DNA from: Akkermansia sp.
Lineage (GTDB): Bacteria > Verrucomicrobiota > Verrucomicrobiia > Verrucomicrobiales > Akkermansiaceae
Assembly (NCBI GenBank): GCA_022787425.1
Contig: JALFWB010000028.1
Span: 1-35,034, forward strand
Length of the DNA: 35,034 bases
Direction: 5' to 3'
The notes beneath the pieces were generated by a model. It worked only from the letters and a program-made list of their open reading frames with translations, did no database searches and had not been told where the DNA came from. This document shows, in pieces, positions 1 to 6,967 of this stretch. Every line of letters starts with the position of its first letter. Position 1 is the stretch's first letter. Made by a program: the position numbers and the translations under genes.

Positions 1-228
1 AAGCCCTTCATCGCAATGTCTAAGACCCTTAAGGAGCAGGCCTCGGCTGTCTTGGGTTATTTCCGCTACAAGCTGACTTCCGGAGTCATTGAGGGGGTGA
101 ACTCAAAAATCGCGAAAATCCAATTTCAGATGAGGGGCATAACCAGCGTGCGGTACCTATATCTGAAGCTACGGGAATCCACCTGCAGGAGCTTTCACGA
201 AGCGCTGGCTCCCGTGGGGTGGTCATAA
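1..228 (+). pseudogene. ISL3-like transposase, C-terminal part cut by window edge
   Basis: The reading frame is open from base 1 and ends with TAA at 226-228, so only about 75 C-terminal residues are visible. The stretch SGVIEGVNSKIAKIQ followed by a basic RGITS segment matches the end of ISL3-family DDE transposases, where the conserved Glu of the catalytic triad lies in an EGxNxKIK-like motif. Whether the full gene is intact cannot be judged because its 5' part lies outside the window. No terminal inverted repeat could be recognised after the stop. IS66- or IS1595-like transposases are less likely alternatives. Confidence 0.65.
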
Positions 229-253
229 AAACTGACGGAGTGCCAAAAAAAGC

Positions 254-682
254 TCATTGATGGTATCGGGAGGTGTTGCCGGACTTTTCGGCGCGGCCCG
301 TGGAGCGGCCCCCGGCATCGTAATAGCGGGTGGTGCTGCCGGACTGCTCGGCGCGGCCTGTGGAGCGGCCGCCTGCGTCATAGTAGCGCGTGGTGTTGCC
401 GGAGCGCTCGGAGCGTCCGACGGAGCGTCCGCCGGCATCGTAGTAGCGGGTGGTGTTGCCGGACTGCTCGGAACGACCGACGGAACGTCCCCCCGCATCG
501 TAGTAGCGGGTGACACCGCCGGACTGCTCGGAACGACCGATGGAGCGGCCTGCTGCATCATAGTAGCGGGTAACGTTGCCGCTTTTCTCCGAGCGGGCGG
601 GCTGCGGACCGGGAAGAACGGGAATCTGTGCAAGGCATACGCCGCCGAGGACAAACAAACTGAGGGTAAGGAGTGCTTTCAT
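254..682 (-). CDS. Small secreted protein made of 20-residue TRYYDAxGR tandem repeats
   Basis: The protein is about 142 residues long, starting at the ATG at 682-680. It has a hydrophobic signal peptide ending CLA|Q, a short Pro-rich linker, then five full 20-residue repeats and a 13-residue partial one. The repeat pattern is R-[SA]-E-x-SG-x-[VT]-TRYYDA-[GA]-GRS-x-G. The units differ by only a few residues, and the DNA repeats with a 60-bp period over about 257-595. Similar TxYYDAxGRxxGR repeat proteins of unknown function occur in other bacteria (recalled, not searched). An in-frame ATG at 694 overlaps the -10 box, so the downstream start was chosen. An extracytoplasmic location is inferred from the signal peptide; no function can be assigned. 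Confidence 0.7.
   Translation of the reverse strand: MKALLTLSLFVLGGVCLAQIPVLPGPQPARSEKSGNVTRYYDAAGRSIGRSEQSGGVTRYYDAGGRSVGRSEQSGNTTRYYDAGGRSVGRSERSGNTTRYYDAGGRSTGRAEQSGSTTRYYDAGGRSTGRAEKSGNTSRYHQ
257..595 (-). repeat. 60-bp tandem repeat, five full units plus a partial unit
   Basis: The units code for the 20-residue repeats of the secreted protein. Sequence such as catcgtagtagcgggtg recurs every 60 bp on the plus strand with few substitutions. The last unit is truncated after 39 bp by the stop codon. Confidence 0.85.
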
Positions 683-692
683 ATCGGCACCC

Positions 693-720
693 ATTATACA
701 GAATGATCCGTGCTTTTCAA
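693..720 (-). promoter_or_regulatory. Promoter of the repeat-protein gene, -10 ten nt before ATG
   Basis: On the minus strand TTGAAA (720-715), a 16-nt spacer and TATAAT (698-693) are followed after 10 nt by the ATG at 682. The predicted start of transcription lies within a few bases of the start codon. Confidence 0.65.
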
Positions 721-1514
721 GTATTTTCGTGTGATGACAGAGAAAAGGTCCGGATGAGGAGGTTGACAGCGGCCCCCGCCATCATCATGCCGAAGGTTCC
801 CGTGATGTGAGTGGCCGAGCCGAACCCGGAGGCGCAACTGATGCCGCCGACGTGCCCGGGCTCCCGCTCGCAGCTCACCGAGCCGTCACAGCGCGGGAAG
901 CGCGGCTTCTCCCGCGAAAAGACGCAGGGAATGCCCAGGGGCGGGCAGTTATCGTGCAGGGGCAGGGCATATTGCTGCCGAAGCGTTTTGCGGAGCTGCG
1001 CGAGCATGTTATCGCCCCCCGTGCGCGCTAGGTCTGCCAGCTCGATGCAGGCCGGGTCGATGCGCCCTCCGGCGCCGCCGCAGGTGACCACGGGAACGCC
1101 GCGTCGGAAGCACTCCGCGATGAGGTGGGCCTTGGGGCGCATGGAGTCGATGGCATCAATCACCACATCCGGCTGTGTGTCAAACAAAATATCCGGATTG
1201 TTGACGGTATAAAAAGATTGCAGGGGTAGGCACTCTGCCTGCGGATTGATCAGGCGGATGCGCTCCGCCATCAGTTCCACCTTGGGGCGTCCGTAATTGC
1301 CCTCCAGGGCGGGGAGCTGTCGGTTGGTATTCGTGATGCACAGGTCATCCATGTCCAGCAGCACCAGCGAGCCGATACCCGTGCGCGCCAGGGCCTCCGC
1401 TGCCCAAGACCCCACGCCGCCGATGCCGACCACTGCCACGCGCCTGCCGCAGAGGGCTTCCGCCGCCGCAACGCCGTACAGGCGGGCAATGCCGCCGAAA
1501 CGCTCCGTATCCAT
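717..1514 (-). CDS. tcdA: tRNA threonylcarbamoyladenosine dehydratase (TcdA/CsdL family)
   Basis: This is an E1-like ThiF/MoeB-fold enzyme. It activates the carboxyl of t6A37 in ANN-decoding tRNAs with ATP and cyclises it to ct6A. The start at 1514 (MDTERFGGIARLYG) is one base after the stop of the upstream gene and gives about 265 residues, the family length. Visible features are the RFGGIARLYG opening, the nucleotide-binding loop GIGGVGSWAAEALARTG, the DMDDLCITNTNRQ adenylation segment, the DAIDSM stretch and the C-terminal GSATHITGTFGMMMAG. It is the last gene of a tight uspA-like / ymdB-family / tcdA operon. Translational coupling is suggested by the TAGG-ATG junction. A paralogous ThiF-type activity is possible but less likely given the tcdA-like ends. 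Confidence 0.88.
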   Translation of the reverse strand: MDTERFGGIARLYGVAAAEALCGRRVAVVGIGGVGSWAAEALARTGIGSLVLLDMDDLCITNTNRQLPALEGNYGRPKVELMAERIRLINPQAECLPLQSFYTVNNPDILFDTQPDVVIDAIDSMRPKAHLIAECFRRGVPVVTCGGAGGRIDPACIELADLARTGGDNMLAQLRKTLRQQYALPLHDNCPPLGIPCVFSREKPRFPRCDGSVSCEREPGHVGGISCASGFGSATHITGTFGMMMAGAAVNLLIRTFSLSSHENT

Positions 1515-1515
1515 C

Positions 1516-2301
1516 CTACTCGTACACGCGGTTAAGAAGTTGAATATCCGTGGCCTTGCCCGTGGCGTCATCCGCTGTTATCACGGCCCCGCTCAGCATG
1601 ACCGGCCCGCTTGCCACTTCCAGCCGCTGCGGCAGCCCGGTGAGGAATGCCTGCACCACCGCATGGCCGTCCCTCCCCAAAACAGCATCCCGCGGCCCGC
1701 ACATGCCCACATCCGTCACGCAGGCCGTGCCGCCGGGCAGTATGCGCGCATCATTCGTCTGCACATGTGTATGCGTGCCCAGCACCGCCGTGGCCAGCCC
1801 GTCCAGGTGCAGCCCCAGCGCGATTTTCTCACTCGTTGTTTCTCCGTGCGCATCCACCAGCACCGCCGCGGCACCGGCCGCGCGCAGGCGCTCAACCTCC
1901 GCCCGACCTACCCGGAAGGGATTGAGGGCCCCCACACGCATGAACGTGCGGGTCTGCAGCACCAAGACCCCCAGCGGACCGGCCGGGGTAGGGGCCAGGT
2001 AGCTCCCGAACCCCGGTGTGCCCTCCTCCCAGTTGAGCGGCCGCAGAACCTGCGGCGCGGTTTCTAACCAAGGCAACAGCTCCTTGCGGTCCCAAGCGTG
2101 GTCACCCAGGGTGATCACGTCAATCCCTGCGTCCAGAAACTCCTGCGCAATGTGCGGGGTAAGTCCCTTGCCGGAGGCTGCGTTCTCGGCGTTAATCACC
2201 ACGGCATCGGCCGCGAACTCCGCTCGCAGCTCAGCCGCAGCGGTCAAGATACCGCGGCGACCGGGCTTGCCCACGACATCCCCGAGAAAGATGAACCTCA
2301 T
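1516..2301 (-). CDS. YmdB-family (TIGR00282) metallophosphoesterase
   Basis: The 261-residue protein matches the YmdB/Dr1281 family of dinuclear-metal phosphodiesterases; B. subtilis YmdB is a cAMP phosphodiesterase affecting biofilm and motility. Metal-site motifs are in the expected order: FLGDVVGKPGR at the N terminus, NAENAASGKGLT, GDHAWD, VDAHGETTSEK, GTHTHVQTNDARILPGGTA and TDVGMCGP. The length is typical. Its start overlaps the stop of the uspA-like gene in an ATGA, and its stop lies one base before tcdA, so the three are probably co-translated. The in vivo substrate cannot be read from sequence. Confidence 0.92.
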   Translation of the reverse strand: MRFIFLGDVVGKPGRRGILTAAAELRAEFAADAVVINAENAASGKGLTPHIAQEFLDAGIDVITLGDHAWDRKELLPWLETAPQVLRPLNWEEGTPGFGSYLAPTPAGPLGVLVLQTRTFMRVGALNPFRVGRAEVERLRAAGAAAVLVDAHGETTSEKIALGLHLDGLATAVLGTHTHVQTNDARILPGGTACVTDVGMCGPRDAVLGRDGHAVVQAFLTGLPQRLEVASGPVMLSGAVITADDATGKATDIQLLNRVYE

Positions 2302-2801
2302 ACGGCACCGGAGGCTTTGGGGCCGCAGGGAACAACAGTAACCGGGATGGTGGCTGCGCGCACGAGTTTCTCCGCCGTGTTGCCCAGCAGAATGGAGGTA
2401 AGCAGGGTGTGGTGGCGGTTGCCGATAGCAATCAAGTCAATGGCGTGGCGTTTGCAGAAATCATTGACGCAGGCCACGATGTCCTCCGCCTCTTCCGCCT
2501 TGCCGTAGATGGGAATGTTGTATTTGGCACTGATCTCGGAGGCCAGCTGCTTGGCCTTCATATCCGCAGCGGCAAGCAGGTGGTTCGTCCCCTTGCCCTG
2601 CACGGGGGGCGTACCCTCCAAGGGGCCCATGAGGGGGTCGTCATACACGCCGTTGCAGAATGTGCCGTAGGTGTTGATCATGGTGGGTTCCAGAGCGTGC
2701 AACAGGTACATCTTGCCGCCGGTCTGCTGAGCCAGCGTGGCGGCAAAATCGAGTACGGGTGCACCATCTGCCAAAAAGTCTGTTGCTGCCAGTATCTTCA
2801 T
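2298..2801 (-). CDS. Universal stress protein (UspA family), single domain
   Basis: The protein has 167 residues. The N-terminal strand MKILAATDFL with an acidic residue at the nucleotide site, the central KQLASEISAKYNIPIYGKAEE helix-strand unit and the C-terminal IDLIAIGNR...LLGNTAEKLVRAATIPVTVV segment are typical of Usp domains. The classical ATP loop (GxxG-x9-G[ST]) is only partly kept: the second Gly is His and the last element is GN, so ATP binding is uncertain. It is the first gene of the operon with the ymdB-family gene and tcdA and overlaps the former by four bases (ATGA). The promoter ends eight bases before the ATG, and no separate Shine-Dalgarno leader is visible. Confidence 0.85.
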   Translation of the reverse strand: MKILAATDFLADGAPVLDFAATLAQQTGGKMYLLHALEPTMINTYGTFCNGVYDDPLMGPLEGTPPVQGKGTNHLLAAADMKAKQLASEISAKYNIPIYGKAEEAEDIVACVNDFCKRHAIDLIAIGNRHHTLLTSILLGNTAEKLVRAATIPVTVVPCGPKASGAV

Positions 2802-2809
2802 CGTTGGGC

Positions 2810-2838
2810 ATTATAGCCCCGGATTCGCGGAAAAGCAA
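2810..2838 (-). promoter_or_regulatory. Promoter of the usp/ymdB/tcdA operon, near-leaderless
   Basis: Minus strand TTGCTT (2838-2833), 17-nt spacer, TATAAT (2815-2810), then 8 nt to the ATG at 2801. A start of transcription 6-7 nt after the -10 box would leave a leader of one or two bases. Confidence 0.7.
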
Positions 2839-2851
2839 GCAAAAAAAAGCC

Positions 2852-2990
2852 CCTCCGCCGGATTTTATGACCACCTTCGACGATGTCGGTCCATGTGGTG
2901 TGCTCGGTGGGTTCAGTCTCGGTGTTGTCTTTCTGTTTTGTGAACAGAATACAGCCGGTGGCTGAATCCCTCCTGCTTTTTCCGGGTAAT
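2852..2990. repeat. Direct repeat copy 1 (about 130 bp), paired with 6968-7106
   Basis: From the CCGCCGGATTTTATGACC segment to TTTTTCCGGGTAAT this stretch matches 6968-7106 with few substitutions and the same orientation. It lies between the usp promoter and the possible lipoprotein gene at 3023. On the minus strand both copies stay open in one frame (GCILFTKQKDN...HTTWxDIVEGGHKIRR). Most differences change the residue, so conservation as protein is not shown. Confidence 0.85.
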
Positions 2991-3022
2991 ACTAAAATTT
3001 TCAGAAATATAGTACACTTTAA

Positions 3023-3955
3023 TTATTGCTTTAACTGTTCAAGGAACCGTCTTGCTGTATAACTCTGAATATGTCGAAGATGCATATCATTCTCCGAAAC
3101 CCACTTTTTCATCAATTCCTCAATGGGGAATCTTCCACTTATCCAAATTGGAGAGGTTGTCGTAGCCGCATGTACCAATGGAGAAACATGATGCAAAGAT
3201 TCAGTCCTATCTTTCGGAGCGCTTCTTTCTATAGAGCTTATAATTTTCCTCAAATTTGGATATTGCTCTGATATGGGTTCATAACTCTCCTGACTGGTAT
3301 GAACTCCCTGTGGCGTATACCGGCGCTCCGTAACTTGTATTATCCCGGGAATCGAAAATTCTCCCGTCTCAGTATTCAATTTATCTCTGACATCATAGCT
3401 GTGCATTACAACGCCATCAGAATTCACAAGCCATTCGTCAGCACCAATCAGTGAAAATTCGTAACGTGTTGGCGTACTATTAAATACTACGCCTCGAGAA
3501 CACCTCTCGAGTTTTTCGGAAAAAATAATTTGAGGTGGAGCGTGGAATAAAAAATCGCCGGACTTTGTATAAACTAATACGTTGTTCAAATAATTTATGC
3601 AACCGGAATCAGGGGTAATAACTTGCCATACGATTTCTTTTTCACTATCTCCTATTAAATCAATTTCTGTTTTTACAATCCATCCGCCGCATGGCTGTTT
3701 ACTCATGCTGAAATTATACGATAGGCCACCATCCGGGCAACGCTGAGCAAAAACTTTTGTATTTAGGTAATGGTCTACGGTATTCTCCATTTCTCCCTCC
3801 CATAGGACCTCATTGGCTGACATTTCTTCAACTTGTTGAACTATCAGATTATATACCTCATTAGGAAATGTTTTTGAAATTGTATTAAACCCGATGCATC
3901 CCGTATTTAACGAAGCAAGAACAGAAGTATACAGAAACAAATGAAACATACTCAT
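3023..3955 (-). CDS. Unknown AT-rich protein, possible lipoprotein
   Basis: The product has 310 residues and no family I recognise. It opens with MSMFHLFLYTSVLASLNTGC, a short hydrophobic segment with Cys at 20. This could be a lipoprotein signal, although the residue three before Cys is Asn rather than Leu. The body is mixed alpha/beta with no obvious repeats. Base composition is clearly more AT-rich than the flanking core genes. It follows the muramidase-like gene on the same strand but has its own promoter (TTGACT-17-TACAAT, 9 nt before ATG), and a hairpin separates the two. A periplasmic immunity or adaptor role beside the muramidase-like protein is possible but is inference only. Confidence 0.6.
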   Translation of the reverse strand: MSMFHLFLYTSVLASLNTGCIGFNTISKTFPNEVYNLIVQQVEEMSANEVLWEGEMENTVDHYLNTKVFAQRCPDGGLSYNFSMSKQPCGGWIVKTEIDLIGDSEKEIVWQVITPDSGCINYLNNVLVYTKSGDFLFHAPPQIIFSEKLERCSRGVVFNSTPTRYEFSLIGADEWLVNSDGVVMHSYDVRDKLNTETGEFSIPGIIQVTERRYTPQGVHTSQESYEPISEQYPNLRKIISSIERSAPKDRTESLHHVSPLVHAATTTSPIWISGRFPIEELMKKWVSENDMHLRHIQSYTARRFLEQLKQ

Positions 3956-3964
3956 GACCCGCTA

Positions 3965-3993
3965 ATTGTATCATAAGGAAATCCTAAAGTCAA
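3965..3993 (-). promoter_or_regulatory. Promoter of the 3023-3955 gene
   Basis: Minus strand TTGACT (3993-3988), 17-nt spacer, TACAAT (3970-3965), then 9 nt to the ATG at 3955. The -35 box overlaps the last bases of the hairpin at 3992-4019. Confidence 0.65.
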
Positions 3994-4019
3994 GAGCCAC
4001 AGAAAAATTCGTGGCTCTT
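3992..4019 (-). terminator. Hairpin after the muramidase-like gene
   Basis: AAGAGCCAC and GTGGCTCTT form a perfect 9-bp stem with a 10-nt loop 17 bases after the stop at 4036. The following bases (GACTTT) give only a weak U tract. It probably acts as an inefficient terminator, and it overlaps the -35 box of the next gene. Confidence 0.5.
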
Positions 4020-4035
4020 ATTAAGAAATAAAGGA

Positions 4036-5907
4036 TTAATTTCGATTAGGAAGTTCTCTGCAAGACAATACACGTTCTACATAATCAAACCTATGAGAAT
4101 TATATCGACTGATGCACCAATCCTGGGTATCATTCCTCCAAGTGCAATAATGGCCATACAATGCATCATACACAAAGTTATCCGTATCTCGGTATTTAGT
4201 GGGGCTTTCACTCACAATACTGAGAGGTTTCGACGCTCCATTGTATGCTTTGATAGTACACAAATGGGTCATCGTCTTTTCGGTATCCTGTGCCACAGTA
4301 ACGTCATAGGCCAATCCACTTTCAGGATTGCTATTAGCAGCACGATACGGAGGCAGTGATTTACTTGGGGCTTCCTGCGTCTGCTGCTGAATTTGGCGAT
4401 TCATCCAAGAACTTGCTATATCATACTTAGATTTAATAATTCGCATAGCAGCCTTAACGTTTTCCTGCCAATTCCAAATTTGAGCTCTGGGAATTGCAAC
4501 GTCTGTACCTGATGTATCTCCTGTTACTTGGAAAATACCATAACCACCGGCACCGCTATTATCTGCTGAATGTAAGGGATTACCTTCTTTGCCTATGACT
4601 CGACTGTAATTTCCGCCACCTTCAACGAATTGATTGAAAAGGACTTTTCTAGAATCATTCCAAATAAAGGGATGCAGAGAAGTGATTTCACCGCCGTACC
4701 CTTTCGATTCGCTTTTCCCGATAGCAGGCATAACCCATCCCATGGTACCCAATGTAGTTGGATATTCAGTACGAATGTAGTTTATAACGAACTCTTCACA
4801 AACAGAATCGTCTGGATTCAAACCTGCAATACGGAAAGGATATTCCAGATTACATATCATTGTATCTCCCTGATAAATAACGATAGTCAATACCGAAGTG
4901 CCGCCAAAGAATCCCTCATTTACCGCTTCACACCAATCTGAGCTCGCAGCAATATGCCAATTTCCATCTGGCAGTGAATACATCGAGCCATTTACGGGGA
5001 AGTTTAGAGTGTCTTTTTCAATAACGGCAGCATTAATGGTTGCTTGAGAAGATGAAGCGCCTTTAATTTCAGGACGTTGATATGTCACATGAAGTTTTGC
5101 CTGTACCGAGAACTCATTGAGATCCAAATTTTCCACAACTAATTTCAAGTTTGGCATAGCCGGTTCGCCATCCTCTCCTACAGATGGCTTAATCCAAGCT
5201 GTACTATATACGTTTGGTACGGCTTCATTAGGAGAAATGTAAGAAAAATACTCATCAGAAAGGGCAATCGGGCAAACACGAACATCTGTAATAAGTGTAC
5301 CAAATGTACCATCATCATTACTATCCATAGACAGCCAAATGTCCTTACCTCCTGTATTGAACTCATCATTTTTCTTAATTTGAACAAGTAAATATCGAGT
5401 TCTCCATTCACCCTCAACAATTTCATTTTGAGCGATGGACTTTTCAACAATTACTGTAGAAGACGAGGAGGGATCACCAAAGGTCACCTTTACATTGTAC
5501 GAATTATTAACCGTGGGATTAGTAGAATCACCCCTTCGACCTCTATCTTTCCAAGTAATCAAATAAAATCCCTGAGCGAACTGATACTGATTGACAATAT
5601 TATCTTCCGTATCATGAGCCATGAGCTTCTGCTTAATACCGCTTGAGTTGTCGGTAGCATTCAGTTCTACACAGGAAATTCCTTCGCTTGGAACATGCCA
5701 ATATTCTATAATGTTTCCTTTAAGCGGATGCCAATATTTGTTAGTGGCCGTATCTGTATCAGGATTCTGAATAAATCCATAATTAAACCCAACACCTTCC
5801 GCATATCCCTCTGTATGATATTGAGGTAAGCTCGCAGAAGTCACCATTGACCCATTATGAATATTGAACGGATGCCTAACTAAAGGCTGATTAGTTATAA
5901 CGCTCAT
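4036..5907 (-). CDS. Modular protein: jelly-roll-like N-terminus and lytic-transglycosylase-like C-terminus
   Basis: The protein has 623 residues and no visible signal peptide. Residues about 15-190 (NGSM, IEYWHVPSEGISCVELNA, FAQGFYLITWKDRGRRG, SYNVKVTFGD) resemble DUF642-like carbohydrate-binding jelly rolls. The middle looks beta-rich. Residues about 395-560 carry a lysozyme-fold pattern: KSESKGYGG with a candidate catalytic Glu, NPLHSADNSGAGGYGIFQVTGD, WNWQENVKAAMRI and a late KAYNGA. These correspond to the ES, GYGIFQ and AYNG elements of SLT-type muramidases, so peptidoglycan cleavage is the likely activity. Composition is AT-rich. It sits next to an RHS fragment and under a cassette promoter shared with another orphan. 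A cargo toxin or phage-like endolysin are both possible; the fold call is by eye. Confidence 0.65.
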   Translation of the reverse strand: MSVITNQPLVRHPFNIHNGSMVTSASLPQYHTEGYAEGVGFNYGFIQNPDTDTATNKYWHPLKGNIIEYWHVPSEGISCVELNATDNSSGIKQKLMAHDTEDNIVNQYQFAQGFYLITWKDRGRRGDSTNPTVNNSYNVKVTFGDPSSSSTVIVEKSIAQNEIVEGEWRTRYLLVQIKKNDEFNTGGKDIWLSMDSNDDGTFGTLITDVRVCPIALSDEYFSYISPNEAVPNVYSTAWIKPSVGEDGEPAMPNLKLVVENLDLNEFSVQAKLHVTYQRPEIKGASSSQATINAAVIEKDTLNFPVNGSMYSLPDGNWHIAASSDWCEAVNEGFFGGTSVLTIVIYQGDTMICNLEYPFRIAGLNPDDSVCEEFVINYIRTEYPTTLGTMGWVMPAIGKSESKGYGGEITSLHPFIWNDSRKVLFNQFVEGGGNYSRVIGKEGNPLHSADNSGAGGYGIFQVTGDTSGTDVAIPRAQIWNWQENVKAAMRIIKSKYDIASSWMNRQIQQQTQEAPSKSLPPYRAANSNPESGLAYDVTVAQDTEKTMTHLCTIKAYNGASKPLSIVSESPTKYRDTDNFVYDALYGHYCTWRNDTQDWCISRYNSHRFDYVERVLSCRELPNRN

Positions 5908-5995
5908 AAATGTGTTTCTATCAATTTAAGGTGATCCTCTCCCCTTTCTCGACACCAAGTAAGCCTTTCTTGGGCAGATTAACGGGGCTAAAAGT

Positions 5996-6024
5996 ATTGT
6001 TGCATTTTCTATCGTCTGTGTCAG
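5996..6024 (-). promoter_or_regulatory. Promoter of the muramidase-like gene
   Basis: CTGACA, 17-nt spacer, AACAAT on the minus strand. It matches the TTGACA-17-CACAAT promoter at 7340-7368 almost base for base through the spacer (CAGACGxTAGAAAATGC). Confidence 0.6.
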
Positions 6025-6037
6025 GCCTTTTTTTCGG

Positions 6038-6089
6038 CCGCCCTCTCCGAGAGGCGCCGAGCGGAGCGAGGGGCTCTCGGAGAGGGCGG
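6038..6089. other. Perfect 16-bp inverted repeat (hairpin)
   Basis: CCGCCCTCTCCGAGAG (6038-6053) and its exact reverse complement (6074-6089) flank a 20-nt loop. No U tract follows on either strand, so an ordinary intrinsic terminator is unlikely. A weaker version lies at the equivalent place in cassette copy B. Confidence 0.8.
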
Positions 6090-6616
6090 TGCCTCTGCTC
6101 GCTCCGATCCCTCCCCGATGGATGTAGATTTGATTTGCTCCGCAAGCCATTGGTTTCTTCGGCGGCTTTCTGTACCGACTCGAGGTTGCCGATGTTATCG
6201 TACGCATAGGCGTAGGCATCCGTGCCGTAGCTCGGGTACCGGCTGATGGTCTCCGTCCCGGCGCAGAAGGTGGTCAGTGAGGTTATACGGTCCGCCGTAT
6301 CCGTGTCATTCAGATCCAGATTCTCGGCCCGCAGCCCCGCTGCACCCTCGGCCCAAGTACCGAGATAGCGCAACGCCATGGGCGTCGGGTCCGAAGCAAT
6401 CGGCTTCAATATATCACTCCATACACAACGGGTAGCACTCTTATCCCCGAGCATCTCCGGGCCCGGTAAGGGCGCCCCCTCTGCTAACACCTCGACCCTA
6501 TCGGCCGGAATGAAGTTGTATGTATTTGAAGTCATATTGAATGTCCGGGAAGTCCGCTGCGCGTTCTTTACCGCTTCCTTGTTGAAGATGGATTCATACG
6601 GCATTCGGCTGAGCAT
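6090..6616 (-). pseudogene. RHS/YD-repeat fragment truncated by promoter cassette A
   Basis: The frame starts at ATG 6616 (MLSRMPYESIF). It contains GTDAYAYAYDNIGNLESVQ at residues 132-149, a recognisable YD/RHS repeat (YxYDxIGN). Downstream the frame runs into low-complexity, Arg-rich sequence that is simply the hairpin-promoter cassette read through, so the RHS part ends near residue 156 (about 6150). RHS proteins are normally far longer, so this is a fragment. A good promoter (TTGACA-16-TAGAAT) and an AAGGGG ribosome-binding site precede the ATG, so a short product may still be made. The first ~120 residues show no family I recognise. Confidence 0.55.
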
Positions 6617-6633
6617 CGCCCCTTACAAATGTC

Positions 6634-6661
6634 ATTCTACCCCTTTTCTCTGTCCTGTCAA
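6634..6661 (-). promoter_or_regulatory. Promoter and RBS of the RHS fragment
   Basis: Minus strand TTGACA (6661-6656), 16-nt spacer, TAGAAT (6639-6634), then 17 nt containing AAGGGG before the ATG at 6616. Unlike most promoters in the window, this one leaves room for a Shine-Dalgarno leader. Confidence 0.6.
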
Positions 6662-6967
6662 CGCCAAAATGAGGATTCAACATACTTTGTTGGGGATTAT
6701 GACAATTTTATAAGGGATAGGTATGATTTTAAGGCATCAATTGTTCAAGAATGCATCAACGCAGGACATTTCGCAACCCCGTATCCTAACAGGCGTATCT
6801 TCAGGAAGAGAGCAATCCTACGAGTCATCCGGTAGGGTGGAGGTGGGCATTTGCGCACGGTGTTGCCGGTTCGGCCAACTCGCCTTCAAATTTCGATCAT
6901 CTCCATTTTCCACTCCGCCGTTCGGAGGCGCCATATGCAGCCGGGCTTGTCAATTCTATTCTCTGTA
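6662..6967. other. Intergenic stretch with no supported gene
   Basis: Short frames exist on both strands, but none has a recognisable motif or a well-placed start signal. The base composition changes from AT-rich to GC-richer near 6830. It is most likely debris of former mobile or RHS sequence between the RHS fragment and repeat copy 2. Confidence 0.5.

Larger units (their letters stand above)
5925..6089 (-). repeat. Hairpin-promoter-leader cassette, copy A
   Basis: On the minus strand this contains a 16-bp hairpin (6089-6038), an A-run, CTGACA (6024-6019), a 17-nt spacer, AACAAT (6001-5996) and an ~80-nt leader before the ATG at 5907. The same order with clear sequence similarity is seen on the plus strand at about 7275-7432 in front of the gene at 7450. 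The pair therefore forms an imperfect inverted repeat. Confidence 0.7.

Noticed and set aside
254..694. 60-bp repeats as a CRISPR array
   Set aside because: There are no distinct spacers; the repeats are contiguous, coding and in frame.
3023..3955. Firm lipoprotein call for the 310-residue protein
   Set aside because: Cys20 is preceded by NTG, not a standard lipobox, so only a possible lipoprotein is reported.
6038..6089. Hairpin as intrinsic terminator
   Set aside because: No U tract follows it on either strand; the neighbouring homopolymer is on the wrong side.
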